Shown one piece after another: positions 31,064 to 45,961 of a stretch of DNA of 64,000 bases; the first letter of the stretch is position 1; every line of letters starts with the position of its first letter. The notes beneath the pieces are model-generated. The model was not told where the DNA came from. It was given only the letters and a program-made list of their open reading frames with translations, and did no database searches. The position numbers and the translations under genes are program-made. This stretch comes from Setophaga petechia (taxonomy: Eukaryota; Chordata; Aves; Passeriformes; Parulidae). The DNA lies in the NCBI GenBank assembly GCA_024362935.1, contig JANCRA010000001.1:54319930-54383929 (forward strand). Reading direction: 5' to 3'.

Positions 31064-34000
31064 TGAAATGAGATCTGTAAGGGACAGGGTGTCTCTCTTT
31101 ATTACATTAACTGATAATAGATGGGAGGAACAAAAACACTTCTAACATATGAAGCCATTTTCTGCTTTCTTCTAGAAAGGATTTTGAGTCCACTACTTCA
31201 CCTTTTTAGCTATAGAACTCAATCTGGCAAAAATAATATCTTTCTTTCCAAACCTTTCCCTATGGAAGACAGCAAGCATCACTTTTTATGTTTGTGTTCA
31301 AGGATGTATATAGAGAGGAGGAGAATTAAGCAAAAAAGTAGTTGGAATTCTGGAAAAAAAATCCTGAAGTCAGAATTCAGAAAAATCCTAGCAGGACATA
31401 AATTTTTCCATAAAATGAAGGAAGGGCTCAAGTGTTTTCCTGGGCTGTGGTTCAATGTACAGTATCGTGTACACTGTGTGCAAATGGAAATGGATTTTTT
31501 TCTTATAATCCTGTCATGCTCTAGACACCTCTCTGTAAGCCTTGGTGAGGCTGCTGTTAACAGGGATAAGTGCAATCTGTCAGCACTTCAGTGGCATGGT
31601 ATAAAATGTATGTTATAATGGGTGTAGGCATAGATTCAGAGAGGTGCTGTGTAATACCCTGTATGAAATGTATGAAAACAGGGTCAGAAATCTGATTTAG
31701 CCACCATAGGAAATGAAGACCTAGTAAAATTAAATCACTGCTGTTTAGTGGTATGTTCCAATTCAGTCTGTGTTCTTCAAAGTGCAGTAAACTTCTAAAG
31801 TAAATGGAATGTTCAAACCCCCATCAAATTTCCAGCACATGAGATTTTTTTCAGAGGATGTTATTTAGGAGTATTTTATAGGGCTTCATTTTGCCGCTCT
31901 CATTTTCAGAGGGAAAGTTAAATTGGAAGACTTTCTTTTCATAATGAACAGTTAATTAAATTATAAATATCCATCTGTTCATGCTGACACACCTTCATTG
32001 GTTAGCTATAAGTCATTTACTAATTATTTTCTGGAGAAAAAAAAATAAATTGGAGGATATTGGTGGTTTTCTGTTCTTGTTCAGGAGGGTGTCCTCCAGC
32101 AAGTACTCCACTGAGATATCTGCCCTGTTACAGTCGCAGAAGAGTTAGGATCAAATTCAGTAAATATTTCCTAAAGCCATGGGCAATAGGAAAATGACTC
32201 ATCTTATGTATTTTTGTTAGATCTTGCCAAATTTATAGCAGGGGTGGGATTTAGAAGACATCTAGAAACATCCAACAAATTAGCTGTTTGAGAGGTAGAT
32301 ACTTTTGCTTATTCACTTAATAATCTGACTCTGTAAATTTGACTATACTGAATAAAACCACGGAAGTTATAATAGGCTACAACTGAACAAACAAAGTAGT
32401 ATTTGAATGATATTTCAAAGCCTAAAAATGGCCATGTGGCTCGTCAATGTTGAATTTGCAGCATGATGAGACTCTATGAGGCAACCCTGCTTTTTCAGAG
32501 TGCCTTGCAAATGTGCAGCCAGGGAACCTGACAAGAAAGAAATGGAAAAATTAGTGACAGAATTGTGCTTGGTCATTGCATAATGCTTAACTTCCCACTA
32601 TTTTTCCTGGTTTCCCCACTGGGATTTAGAAGCCTGCAGTGTGTTCTATCTGCCCATATTCACAGCACTCCTTTTTTTTTTGGTAATACTTGATAAGCAC
32701 TTTTACACAGAAGTCTTTCATCATGTAGCCAAAGGTTTGGTAGTAGGATGTTTTGGGATTTTTTTAAGTTCTCCTCCCATATTGGGATATGAGACAGGAT
32801 TCCCCCCACTATCAATAATCCTGTACAGTAGGGATAACAGAAATTAGGATACTGAGGTATTAAACAAGATGACATGTTCAGCCAGTAAGTACTGGGGAGG
32901 GGGGAATTAGGTAACTTCTGCTGTCTAGTTAGATTCCTCCTTCTCCCCAGTAAATTAATTCATCAAAAGCAGCCAGGCATCTGTTGTACAGTGTCCATTT
33001 CATTCAGGAGCATGAGAGGACAGGTAACTGGAAGCTTTTAATGTGACAGGAATTTTGAAGTGAGCTGTTGCAGCATTGTTAAATGACAGCATGTGCTGGA
33101 GCAGACAATGCAGAGCACTGAAGCCAGCTCAGGGAATAAGCAGAGAATTTGGTGCCAAAGTTTAACCTGGAAGTAACAACCCTCTGTGTCTGCTCAGATT
33201 TACAGCTTTATAAATGTGAGGGAAACAGTTAAAACAGCCCTACCCAGCTAAAAAGCAGACTAGTGAGACAGTTGCAGTCCCTTTTTATAAGTCTATTATA
33301 AGTTTATGGTCTTTCAGAGACTGTGTGGGGTCAATAAAACTATTATGTCTTGTTCTAATGGACAAACACTGTGCACAAATGGGAAGTGCTGGGAATGCAA
33401 TACCCTTTCTTCCACAATGTGTCACAGCATTAAACTCTTTTGGGTGGCCCTAAATGCTCTGATTTGATTCTCTGACCCAGAGAGGAAGATGGGCTGTTAT
33501 TAGATGAGGGACTTGCTATTCACCAACCACAGGAGGTTACTCAAACAGTGCTGTGGCCCTCCCACAGAATTTCTTCATGAAACAAACACAGCCAAAGCCC
33601 TCAACAGCTCTGAAACAGCCTCATACTCACAGCTAGAAACAGGCCTTGCACAGGTTTGGAGCTTACGTGTGGATTTTGGATTTACAGGGAATTCTTGTGT
33701 CTAACATAGGTAGTTTGCCAGGTTCTTTTAAGCACACCCAGCTTGCCACAGTATCTCTGATTAAAAAGCCACAGTGTTAGGTTCTCCAGAGCATACGCCA
33801 TTGTTCTGAAATAATTTTGAATAGCATTACAGTTAAGATAATTTCTGTATTCAGCCAATGACAACTAAATTGTTGGATGACAGCTAATTTGTTGGATGTT
33901 TTTAAAAAATAGGAGAACATTCAAAACATGAACAGGAGAACATGTATGGCTTGGGTTGTGTGGAATTCCCAGATGTTGAAATCTGTTATCAATCTTCACA

Positions 34001-35847
34001 CCTAATTTAAATGTAGGGAAACAAGAGTTCACAGGGCAAAAGTATTATTTACAAATAAAATGCAGGAAATCTACTGTAAAATCAGAAGAGGAACTTGCAG
34101 AACTTACTCCTCTGCTTTATTCTTTAGTTCAAGACTCCCCTGGAAGTCTCTTTTTTTTCAGCAACTGTCTCAGATCCACTTTTAAACAAATATTATATTT
34201 ATTATTTTGATGTGAGGATATTTACCTATATAACAGCATTTGGACTATTATATGAATAAATGACACACACGATACCTATTCTCCCTCCAATTGCTCTGTT
34301 TTCTGGAAAGAAAAGGTTTCCAGTATCTCTTGCCTCTACATACAGACTCTCCTGTTTATTGTAGGTAATCTCTGTATCTCCCTGATGACATATTAGCTTC
34401 TCCATTTTCCTGTCTGAAAATACTGTGCTTGAAACTGTTTTCAATTACCAGTTGCCTTTTTGCCTTTTTTTTTGAAGCTGCTATACATTCTCATCCTTCA
34501 TTGAGATTATTTGTGCATAAATCTCAAATCTGGTATTTAATTTTTCATATCCACCCTAATGTTTATGCCTATTTGAAGGTCATTGGGTTTTATCCCAGAA
34601 TGATCAAATTGTGAACAAAATTGATTCCTACACATTGCTTTAGCCCAATAAAGTTCTTCATTTTCTTATTGATATATTCAGAGACCATTCATGTTGTATT
34701 GGATTCCATTTTGAAACATTTTGAATGTATGTGTGATGTCATATGTCATTTTCCTACTTGGGAAAACTTGTTCCATTTCATGGGAACAAATCCAGTAGCA
34801 GAATTTGCTGTAGATTATTATGTGATGTTTCTGTTAACTGGTTTCAAAATTTGTCTTGAACTTTCCTGTGCCTGCAGTTATTTTTTGTTGTCTGATCTGT
34901 GCCATCCATTAGAAGAGAGATTTCTATGAAACAGAAACATCAGGTGTTAAAAATATTCCTTTCAAGCATTCCTCTGTGTTTGACAGTATTTTACAGCAGT
35001 GATTGATTTAGTAGGGTTTTATTCACTGTAACTCATACAGCTTTCATTCCTGATTTTATTTTCATATGATTTATATTTCACTGAAGTATTTCTTCATCTA
35101 GAACCATCCACAGGGGGCTGAGTTGTGAATTATCATTCATTTTTCTGTGCATGCCAATCTGGGTGTTACTGTCTATTAATGTGATGCTGTTTCCAGTGTT
35201 GCTAATGAAAAAAACTGGGTTTATGGTTCTCAGTCTAAGGGTCCAGGACAGAAACTGCTGCTGTATTGTCTTAGCCCTATATAACCTATCTATGACCAGC
35301 TGTTAAATTCAATTTTTTAAAAACTAGTTTATGACAATTAAAAAAAAAAAAAAAAGGCAAATCACCCACCTCTTATTTTACCTGTGAGTGCTAAGCATCC
35401 ATTATGATGGAGAAGCACTTTGGAGAGCTCTGTGACCTTGGCAAACACACTTCAAAGAAGATGTCACCTTCACTACATGACATAAGCAAGGCTGTCAGGT
35501 TGTGCATCATTTCTGCTGTTCTTTTCTCTTGCTCAGCTCTGTATGGATAGTTGTTGTATAGAAAGTCTTCAATGAGCTGCCACATTTTTTAGCACTCAGT
35601 TACAGGGCTTGGTTTTCTGCTCAGAGATTGATGGTGTGCATCTGTTATCTCACAAAAGAAGTGTGCAGCTCTGCTTTGTGCACAAGCACAGACATTTCCT
35701 CTAGTCAACAACATCTATCTGTTCATAGCTGATTGATTACGGAAGCTGAACACAGCTTCTGCAAAAATCTTTGTTAGTGGCAGTGAGGAGGAGTGGTTAG
35801 AGAAGAAAGAGGCATTTCTTTTCTTATTTTTCTTTTTTCAACCAAAC

Positions 35848-36196
35848 TTAATCTTTTTCCAGCTTGCTTGTTGTATCTTCAAGTTGTTCAGTCATCTGTG
35901 TGTAGCCCAGTAATCTTGACTCCTGCTGCATGGCATCCTTATGGTCCAGCTGTTCAGAAATAGCTCTGTCTACAATTTCCTTGATGCACATAATGTGTGG
36001 AGTTTTCCAAAAGCTCTGCGACAAACTCCAAGGAGCAAATGGTCCCAGAGTCATCTCTTCTTTCATATCAATAGCTGAGATCATCCTTAGCCCACTGTGG
36101 AATACTTTGGCAATACAGGGTAAAAGCCCAAGCACTTTGTAAATAAAGAGATGCCAGACCTCTGGTGACAAGCACACTGGTGCACTTAGGCTTGCA
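35848..36196 (-). pseudogene. Unidentified minus-strand open segment with acceptor-like border
   Basis: On the minus strand a good acceptor (TATTTATTTTTGCAG) borders an open reading segment of 115 codons ending in TAA at 35850-35848. The peptide includes SLSAPVCLSPEVWHLFIYKV, a middle part with LGPFAPWSLSQSFWKTPHIM, and a charged, probably helical tail ending QLEDTTSKLEKD. I do not recognise the family. It could be a terminal exon of a nested gene, a remnant of a decayed gene or chance; open stretches of this size are expected a few times in 64 kb. A second minus-strand open piece at 35585-35391 (MWQLIEDFLYNNYPYR...) lies 260 nt downstream and might belong to the same remnant. Confidence 0.2.
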
Positions 36197-37187
36197 CTGC
36201 AAAAATAAATATATGAATGGTATCAGTAACACAATTTAGGTTGTAGCAAAGCACCAAGGAATTTTTGTGTTCATTTGTTATAAGGATCTAAACTATTTAA
36301 CAAAATGTTTAACCTCACACCGTTAATTTTTGCATCCTCCAGTCCCTCTTTTATCTGCATTATCTTGCTAATTCCATTGCTGCCTCGTTGTGCTGCTGCA
36401 CAGCTACTGCCCCAGACCCTGCAATTCTGGGAAGAGATGCAGACTCAGGCCTTGCTCTGCCAAGCTTTCTAAAAACAGCTCATCCCAAGGTCTCCACTGT
36501 ACTGGCACTAGCTCTGCAGAGGCAGGGACAGACATGGCAGGATTTGCTGGAGTGTGAGCTCCAGCTCATTCCCATTGCTTTCTAGCAGTGGCATACAAAC
36601 CAATCTGTGTTGCTTTGGGAAAGTGAGAACACATGTTTTGTTTTTTTCTCTAGTGAAAAGCCTCCCCTCCCTGGACATTAGAATGGTATTTAACAAATCC
36701 AGTAGTCTCCTGCAGTTTATGTGACAACATAAACCCTCCTTGTCTTTTGTGTATTTTGCTTTTTGGTTTGTTTTTTAATTGGTTTTCCTTTTTTGTTTGT
36801 TTGGTTTGCTTTTTTTTTTTTCAGAAAGAGACACATGTGGATATTTTCTGTTGGGTTTTTTTAAAATTTTTTTATTTTGTCCAGTGAATGTTATATTTAT
36901 TGAAAAATATTTTGAAAATCACTTTGTAAAATGGAAAAGCCAGGACTCAGTGAAACAACAGGGGGGTGTTTTAGTACCTACAAGGAAAATATAATTTATT
37001 CTTTGCTTCTGCATCCAAAAATAGATTCTATTCCTTGTTATTGTTGCCAGTGCAACTGCTTGCAAATCAATCTGTTTTGGGGAGAAAATGGCTGCCTTAA
37101 ACTGAAGCTAGATGCTGCCACCCATAGGATTGATCCACACCCTGCCTTGATTTGATGCTACTTGAACTCGGTACTTTTTCTGAGACT

Positions 37188-37316
37188 TAAAGAATTGCAG
37201 AATCAACTAGGTTGGAAAAGACCTTGGAGATCATCAAGTCCAACCTATGACCTAACACCACCTTATCAACCAAACTATGGCACTGAGTGCCACATCCAGT
37301 CTTTTTTCAAACACCA
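37188..37316 (-). mobile_element. CR1 LINE fragment, 3' end, reverse orientation
   Basis: The plus-strand sequence reads GAATTGCAGAATCAACTAGG, TTGGAAAAGACCTTGGAGAT and CATCAAGTCCAACCTATGAC, the reverse complement of a CR1 3' end. GCACTGAGTGCCACATCCAG and a T-run follow. It is antisense to MAPK10, about 130 nt long, and a truncated copy. Confidence 0.92.
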
Positions 37317-40287
37317 AAAAAAAGTAAACTAGGTACCACTCATTTGGCATGTGCAGTATGAAGGATTTATAAGAATACCTATGACACTGCAGCTGCATCC
37401 ACATGGAAGTTTAATGATTATGAACTCAGTCATTTTCTAAGATGTTTGATTTAGATAGCAAAGTCAGTTTTAGGCAAAGCTTTACACCAAGACTAAAATC
37501 AGGTGCCCAGGAGAATGAGGTTTGGCAGCTGCTCTGATTAGTCCATTGCTGAGACAATACTTTTTTATTATCTTTAAAAACCTCCAATTTTATTATCTTT
37601 AAAACCTCGTCCCTCTAATTTTAGAAATTGGTTTTTTTAAAAACCACAAAACAAACAAGTTAGCAGAAAAGGGGTGGTCAGCATGGAAAGGATTACAATC
37701 TATTGGTAACAGTGTGCTAAGTTTTGTGGTTCTCCTATGAAGTAATGAGAATTGTGGGAAAATAAATTCTGAAAGTATTTTTGGTATTTTCAGCTCAGCT
37801 CTTTGCGTTGAATCAATGAAAAGGTGAGGACTCAGGGAATTTTGATGGGAAAGCTTCACTCTCCCAGTGTGAAGCACTGGCCTGGGCTCTCAGCAGAGCT
37901 CCATTTGACTGTGCTCTGCACAGGCTTTAGAGTGGTTGCAGACCCAGCCTCTGTAGAGTGGCATTTAGTCATGCTGTTGTCTTGCTAAATATTTGTTACC
38001 CTTGGCTCCCTCATGCCTGCTGAGAGCTTTGTCTCATAGCTGTGGGTTCTGCTAGCTCACAAGTAAATAGTCTGCAGTGTCAGCACTGGCAGAGCAGTAG
38101 AATGCTGTGCAGGTGCAGCTTCTGGCATCCTGCAGTGTGTGAGGGACAGCTTGGTTGCTCTCCCTTGTTTGACTCCAGAGAAAAATAGGAGCTGGGTAAT
38201 GGTAATGGGAGAGGTTATTCTGGGCTCTCTCCCTGGAAAATGCCTTTGTTTTCAGACTGTATTAATCTAGGCAATGATTACTGCTGATTTTCTTGGTTCT
38301 TATTAGCCAATTACTCCAGCTTAAGATGTAGCTGAATTAAATTAGAAGAGAAATAGGCCAAAGATTCTGTGGTTATGTGAATTGAGAACAGGTCCATCTT
38401 AGCCCTATATAAACTATAAACTACAAGGATCACTTGTTCCTTTTGATTCTGCAATTTGTGTTTGGGAATTAAAGTAGTGAGGGAATCTATCCTCTTCTCT
38501 CTGGGGGAGAAATAAAAGTTTTTCCATGGAAGTTGTAAAAAGAGTGTTTATACTTGGTAGAAGCAATTTTACCCCCACCTATGCTTTTTGTAGGCTTCTC
38601 CCTGAAGCTTTTAGAAAGCTACTTTCAGGATATTCTTGTCCAACTTGGTTTGCCTGTTCCCTTTGCACCTGGCAGAAAAGAGGTGGTTCTGTCACTGTGG
38701 TTCACCTCAGCCAAACACCTCCCCTGCTGGTCCTGTAAATCCCTACCCCTTCAATTTTCCTGGCATGCTTCAGGGCTGGCTGAGAGGCTGAGCAGGAGCC
38801 CAGCAGGCTCAGCTGGAGGAGTGGAGCTTACCTATCTCACCCCACTGTTCAGTGGTGAGGATCACCTGTACTCTTGTAGCATCCAGCTCTCTTACAACAC
38901 CATCAGCAGGAGCACAGAGTCCCCACAGAGGTTGTGCCAATTTTGGTGGCATCAGGACTCACTGGAAAGGAATGAGGAGGGTGGTTATGCTGAATAAGAG
39001 AGCAGCTGCACTGGTCTGGGGCTGTGTCTTACCTTGCTGATATAACAAAACTTCAGGTAACCATGCTGAGGCTTGGCACTCACTTTAATTCATGATGTGT
39101 TTCCTTCTCAGGTATGAGACTTAGTAATCCATGACTTCACCTAATACCCTTGTCTTCAGCACTGATACAAATGTCACTCTTGGGAAACTTCCCTTGTTTT
39201 CAGTGGATTTGTCCAGTTCAGCTACCATGTAATTTTCCTGGTCCATATCATGCCACTGAGCTATTACTTTCCCAGTTGTGTTTGTAGCATGCAAATGGCT
39301 TAATGGACTGATGGAGTTAGAGTCCTGAGAGAAAATTTCTATATTCTCAGTGATTCAAGAAAACTGCTTGGTAAATATGCATTTAATAGGAGGATGTTTT
39401 AAAGGGCACACAATGGCAAGTGCCCAAGATGGAAGTCAGAGGAAATATATCTGAACAAGAAAAGTGTTGTGGATCTTGTTTCCATGTTCATTAGGTGCTC
39501 TTACCTCAGATGCTGGAGCTTCTTGGTGGAAGGAAGGAGGGGAGAGTCTTCTACTGCCTTCCTGGGCTGCTGTATTTGGCAGCCAATATCAGGAGATGCA
39601 ATGAACATATGCCTTAATTGCCCAATGAATGCAAGTGTTCAGGCTCCCTGAAATTCTAGGTGCCTTTGTCTCAGTAAATTCCAGGATCTGCCAGTTCTCT
39701 GACATTTCTATCAACTAAAATAAACACAATTTTAAAAAAAACCCAACAAAATAAAACAAAAAACCCAAAACATCCTGTCCAAAGTAAAGTTAGATAAAAA
39801 ACATATACTGGAAATTTTGGCAATTTGGAATTTGGATTAGAGACTGTGGCATGGAGACTCACTTAAAAATTAGAGTTACTTTGGAAATTCTGTATTGCAG
39901 CAAATCTAAAGAGCAAATTAAAAACTAATATGTTAATGTTACTACTAATTAATCAAGACTGCTATTTGTTTGGTATTCTGACAGTACCTCCCTACTGGTA
40001 CAAATAATTTGAGTGTGGAGTTCCTGGGCTCAGTACAAGCACAATGACATTGTTCACCTGGGTTTTATTTCAACTGCAGCTATGGCTCCTTTTTAAGGAA
40101 GGAAGACAGAGAAGTATGTTGATTTCTTCTACAAAAAGAGTTAACTTCCAGAAATGTTAATGCCCTTAATATTCAAATGTGTTTCAGATGTTTTTGCATG
40201 TACAGAATGAATTGCAAAGAGAGAGAGGAGAAATTGTCTTTAATTAAGTAATTAGTCCTGATTATTTACACTATAACAGACAATTGA

Positions 40288-40865
<578 letters not shown>

Positions 40866-40943
40866 AACTCATCTACAAAGAAGTAATGAATTCTGAAGAA
40901 AAGACTAAAAATGGTGTAGTAAAAGGACAGCCTTCTCCTTCAG
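40866..40943 (+). CDS. MAPK10: MAPK10 coding exon, 78 nt (alphaL16 helix, tail start)
   Basis: The acceptor TTTTCCAG precedes 40866 and the donor GTACTC follows 40943. It encodes ELIYKEVMNSEEKTKNGVVK then GQPSPS, with the last base G split into the terminal exon. NSEEKTKNGVVKGQPSPS is diagnostic of JNK3 (JNK1 has DLEERTKNGVIRGQPSPL). The one-base phase allows both terminal acceptors: G+CA gives Ala (short tail) and G+GT gives Gly (long tail). Confidence 0.96.
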
Positions 40944-43900
40944 GTACTCAGCCCCATTGAATAACCTTGGTGTTGTTCTGTACTGGCAAAGGGGGAATGG
41001 AGATTGCTGAAGGGCTTAGGCTACACTTGCCGTTATGCAGGCCAATGAAGAAGTTTTTATGAGATCCAGTGCTTCTAATGGCTTGACCTTTATTAATAGT
41101 ACTCCAGTGTCATGTTAATATAGTACTTCAAAAATTATCTTCTTGCTATTTGAGAGATTGTTGTGCTAGTATTGTCTGTGGTTACAAATTATATTCCTCT
41201 GAGTGTGGAGGTTTCTCTCACACTGGTATTTTCATACTGCTTATGGCTGGATTACTGAACCAGTTCAAACAAACAAAATTGGTGATGTTAGCACACATCA
41301 ATCACTTGGACACACAACACTGCACACCTGACCCCCACCCCAGCCCCATGCAGGTGCCTGGTACTAATCTGGTAGTCTATCCTCTCAGAAGTCCAATCAC
41401 ATTGGAACAGCTGGCTGACAAAACTTGATGACACCTCAGTGAAAAGGGAAAGTTGTCTTCAACCACTGACTCTTAAAGTTATATCACAAAAAAAATCACA
41501 ACTAAATTTTTCCTGAGCAAAATTCACATCAGCAGTCTTTTCACAGAAATGCAAACTGTTACTGCCAGTACACAGAAATAGATATTTGTGAAGGTACCGT
41601 TTCACTGGGAAACTTGAAGTGCCCAGATTTTGAGCACAGTGTTTCAGCAGTATTTATGAGTAAAACTGCTTTTCCTCAAAGTGTAATCATTTAACTCAGT
41701 GTTCTCTGCATATTTTCAGAGAGATTTTTTTGCACTCTCATTTTGCACTTGCTGCTGAGCCAAGTTAATGTTAGAACAAGAATATATCACTAGTAATTGA
41801 CAGGACAAGGGGGAACATGGCAGTAATGGAGGGAGTTAATAAAGTGCTGGGTGGTGATGTTGGAGCACAAGCCCTGCACCTGGATTTTGACATGGATGAA
41901 GTAATATGTTGGAAACAATCCACTGTGTTCTTGCCAAGCAGCAAAGAACAGAACTTGCAGATTTAATTTATCTAACTACTGTGCCACTACTGAAAATAAA
42001 TCTGGGGCCCTAAAAATTATCTGATAAATCCTCATCCTTATATTTTTCTCCCTTGCAGAATTGTGGCTGCAGGTTGATTTATGATCAAGAAACACTGTAG
42101 TTGCTTGTTTTAGGAATTAACTACCCAGGGATTTCTTTATCAATTTCACATTCTGGTTTTGCTCTGTGGAAGGTTTTTATTGTTTATGTAGAACATTTTC
42201 AGACATACAAAATTGTCATTTTTTTTAAATGTAGCATTTATCCTGCTGTTTCCCTTTGACTGTTTTTTGAATGTTAGGCACCAACAAGTTCAGAAAATAT
42301 TTCAAACTGCTCTCAGATGAGACTGTTTCATGAAACAGTAGATTTCCTGGTTTTCTTCACTTTGTGTGCCTGACTTAGATTTTCAGCTGAATGAAATAAT
42401 GGAAGAAAGAGGTAAAACACCAGTTCTGAGCATAAGGAAAATGAGAGAGGCTCTACTCATTGGTTGGTGTTCTTGGCAAGAATTCAGAAAGCTGAGATTT
42501 AGTGCTCTATCAATAATCATGGCAAGCAAGCTGGAGCTTAGTTTCCATGATTACTTGATAAGAGTTTTGGGGGAGACTGCTGAAGCTGACAGCACCAGGG
42601 ATAATAATTGCTTGTTGATAGAGCCAATAATTGCTTGTCGTTAGAGTGCCTCTGTATCAGGCTGTCAATCTCTTTTCTGTAAAGAATTGGTTAGTACAAC
42701 ATATCAGCTTGGAAGCTCAAGTAGCTGCCCCTCATGCTTACGTTCAGCGAACAAAATCAACAATGTCAAAAATTGTTCCCAGCAGAGGATACTTCTGCCT
42801 GTCCAAAAAGAGTGTTTCTGTTATTATCAAACAGCAGCATTTGAAAAAAAGTTTAATACAAAACTATAGATTATTTAGAATTAAACTTAAGTTCTGTCCA
42901 GAGTGTCTAACCTCCTCTCACACTCTCCCCTAACCTTCGCTACCCTGCTCTAGTTTCACACGTAGCATTTTCAACTCTCTTGTCCTTTCTGGGTACAGAG
43001 TATAGTAAATAACAGAGATCTTAATGCAGTTTATCTGTAGCGTTCCCTTTCTAGGTGAAAATGGATCTGTTATTCTTCATTTCCTGCCTTTTACTAGCTA
43101 TCTGAATTGCCATCACTGAGGAACTAATGGACACCTTTACTAGTAGGACACCTCTTCTGGCATGTGCAGACTGTAAATTGAGCAGCTGCTGGACTTGCCA
43201 AGCACTGCCACTCTCAATCCCAGGAGCTGCTATTCACACAATTTATGAGAGGCTGAGCAGATCCCCAGTACAGACACTGGGCTTTTTTGGAAACTGCAAA
43301 AGCTGCAGTTCTCTTTTCAGTTTTTTACCCCAAATCTGCATCACTTGAGTTGAAGTCTCAGAGGCACTTCCAGTGGTGCTATTTAGTAGCATTTCTCAGG
43401 AGCCCTTTCAGGAAGGAATCGCTTCTTTACAGCACACAAGCTGATGTGTGCTTTAAAAGAGAAGCTGTCAAGGCAATAGCAGAGCTAAGAACAGATCCCA
43501 GGAGCTGTTTCTCACCTGCTCTAACCTTTAGCACTTTCCCTCAATCCTGCTGCCAGTGAGAACCTTCCTGCCAAACAGCAACTTCATAAATAGGGCTCTT
43601 TTTCTCTTTTGAGTGCACCTGTGTCCTATCTGTACTGACTCACCTGGCACACATCCCTCCAGGAGCAAACTGCTGTAGCACAGCAAATGGAGCATTCCTT
43701 ACTGACAGGGACAGCTTTGTTTGGACTTCTGAGTGTTGCTGCCCAAGTCCTGCTTTGTGCTGCTGAGCTCTTTAATTCTGTCATTGAGGTTTAGCGTGGT
43801 TTCCTTTGTTTTTGTGGATCCTTTGTGAGTCTAGGTGCTTTGGGGCTGCAGCAGGACCTGTCACATCTATGTTGTGTCTTGTGGAATTGTGCTGAAAACT

Positions 43901-45961
43901 AGAAATAGCCATAAAAATGCAATTTCCAGAAACTCCTGGGCTGCACTGATACTTGCTGAGAAGATCATAGCAGGGTTTATTGAATTCAGTGGTGCTGAAT
44001 CAGACAGAGTGTAATAAAATCTTCACCCATACAATTTCTGCAACTATTTCTTCAGTTATTTTGCCTAGCTAAGTTGAGTGCATGTTCATCCAAGAAAGCA
44101 GCAGTTTGATCAAAAGTTGATTAAACCTACTGGAATTCTTTCCATTTTATTCTTAGGACAGTATCCATGACTTAATGGCAGGCTTCTGCCCAGCATGGTA
44201 AACATAGAAAGGTAATATATTGTTTAGTCATTAATACGAATGAATTCAGTCATATTTTGACTACCCATAAATGCACCTGTCTTGACTGATTAGTATTTTC
44301 ATAAAATATCGCATGATTAAATAACATGTAAACGTGAAGTAACAGTATTGTACTGAATGATGAGGTACACATAAATAACACTTTGCAAAACACATTTTAT
44401 GACAGAGAGGATGGATGATTGCTGTGTGCAGCCACCAGTCAGACTTCATTAATATTGCTCTTTTTGCAGCACTTACAAAATCAACTATTTTATTTTTCAA
44501 ATGTATCAGGAGAGTAAGTGAATTTAATTGGTTCTGATGCCATAATGTACAACTAGAACAGCAGAAAGCAGTTCCCATCTGGAGCTCTAAATGTGAGCAT
44601 ATCTGTCTGTTTTTTGCATATTTACAGTGGATGTGTATTAAGGGAAGAAAAAGCTGAGGAATATAGAATAGTGGTTGGAGATATGGTATGGTGGCTTGTT
44701 TTCTTAAATTAATGTTTTCATTGCAAACTAGAAAATGACAAAAATCCTTTCCTTTTGTCTATAGCAGCATATACTTTGCCTAGGCTGTAGAGATAACTTT
44801 TCATCTCTGTATTAGGAATATATGAGTTGTGTAGTTTTACTGGGTAATAGATGTTCATTTCTAGCCATTTGGTGGAAATGAAAATTTGTAAAAGTTGGCT
44901 AAGCACAATTTCAGACAGAAAAATGAAATGCCATCTATCTGCAGAACAAAGACCTGTGTTACCTGCTTAGCTGTAATTTCTAGCTATGCAAGATCATACA
45001 AAATGACACATTTTAGTATCATGAATATTTAATAGAAATTAATGTATCCCTCTCAAACTGAAGACAGTGCTAATTTTGGTATAAGAGAACAAAAAAACCC
45101 TATTGCCTGGAAGTTTAGTGGAAAAAAACCCAATCAAACAGGTTTATGCTTCTCTGCAAACTTTAGTTTGAGCTGAGGTTAATGAGCAGTAACAGTTAAG
45201 CCATCATAGATGCATGACAAATACATTCTTTACATGGCCCTGTATTTGTCATTCAGTTGTGTGAATTTGTCAGACAGATAATTTCTGATAATATTCAGGG
45301 ATGTGATGAATGTTCAGGTGCATTAATGATAATCTCAGGAAGGTTCATTCTTTGTTTCATAAAGTCAAAGTGATTTTTTGCAATAATATCTGGTACCATC
45401 ATAATTTTAGAGAGGTTAGGCAAACTTGGCTGCACAAAAATACAGTCCTGGCTGAAATCCTGGGCTTAGTGCCCTAATCCTTAGTAAGAGAAAGAAACCA
45501 CTCTGCATTTCCACTGGGTGATTTGATCCCACTCACTTTATTAGACTAAGCCACTAAGAAAACTGGAATTTTATGAGAAGAATATGGAGGAATTTATGAG
45601 AATATGAGGAATATATGAGAAGAATTTATGAGGAATAGGTGGGGTCTTTTTTTGTTTTGGTCACACATTGTATGACCCTGGCATGCCGTTGGGTGTTTTG
45701 GAACTCCAAGCGGACTAGAGTGAAGTGGGGTGACAAACACTGTATGAACTATAGCTTTTCAAAGCAGACTGGTGAGAGACAGAATTTCCTGATAAGATAC
45801 TCAATATTATCCAATGTCTGAAGTTTGTATGGCCTATTTCCTGCTGAGGTTTGCCACTGGATAAAATGGCCTGCGTACCACCAGGTAAGCACCCTCTGCT
45901 CTTTAACACGTGGTACCTTCTGGGGTTTCGGGTTTAATCACGTTGGTGTTCGTTTTCGTAG
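40944..45961 (+). other. MAPK10: MAPK10 last intron, 5018 nt
   Basis: The donor is GTACTC and the proximal acceptor CGTTTTCGTAG. Shortly before the 3' end is an imperfect tandem array of GAGAAGAAT/TTATGAGGAAT units (45567-45637). The 60 nt before the acceptor are rich in CpG and T. No mobile element is recognised. The open stretches (42366-42933, 43127-43559, 44261-44578) look like chance. Confidence 0.85.
45567..45637. repeat. Imperfect tandem repeat of GAGAAGAATTTATGAGGAAT-like units
   Basis: Units such as TTTATGAGAAGAATATGGAGG, AATTTATGAGAATATGAGG, AATATATGAGAAG and AATTTATGAGGAATAGG follow one another. It is a short degenerate minisatellite-like array in the last intron. Confidence 0.75.

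Noticed and set aside
31121..31618. 165-codon open stretch on the plus strand
   Set aside because: It lies inside a MAPK10 intron, has no recognisable domain or splice context and an AT-driven Lys/Phe/Leu/Cys composition. One or two open stretches of this size are expected by chance in 64 kb.
38554..38997. 147-codon open stretch on the plus strand with ERLSRSP
   Set aside because: It sits in an intron with no domain or homologue recognised. A similar ERLSRSP word near 43240 arises from GAGAGGCTGAGCAG, which looks coincidental.
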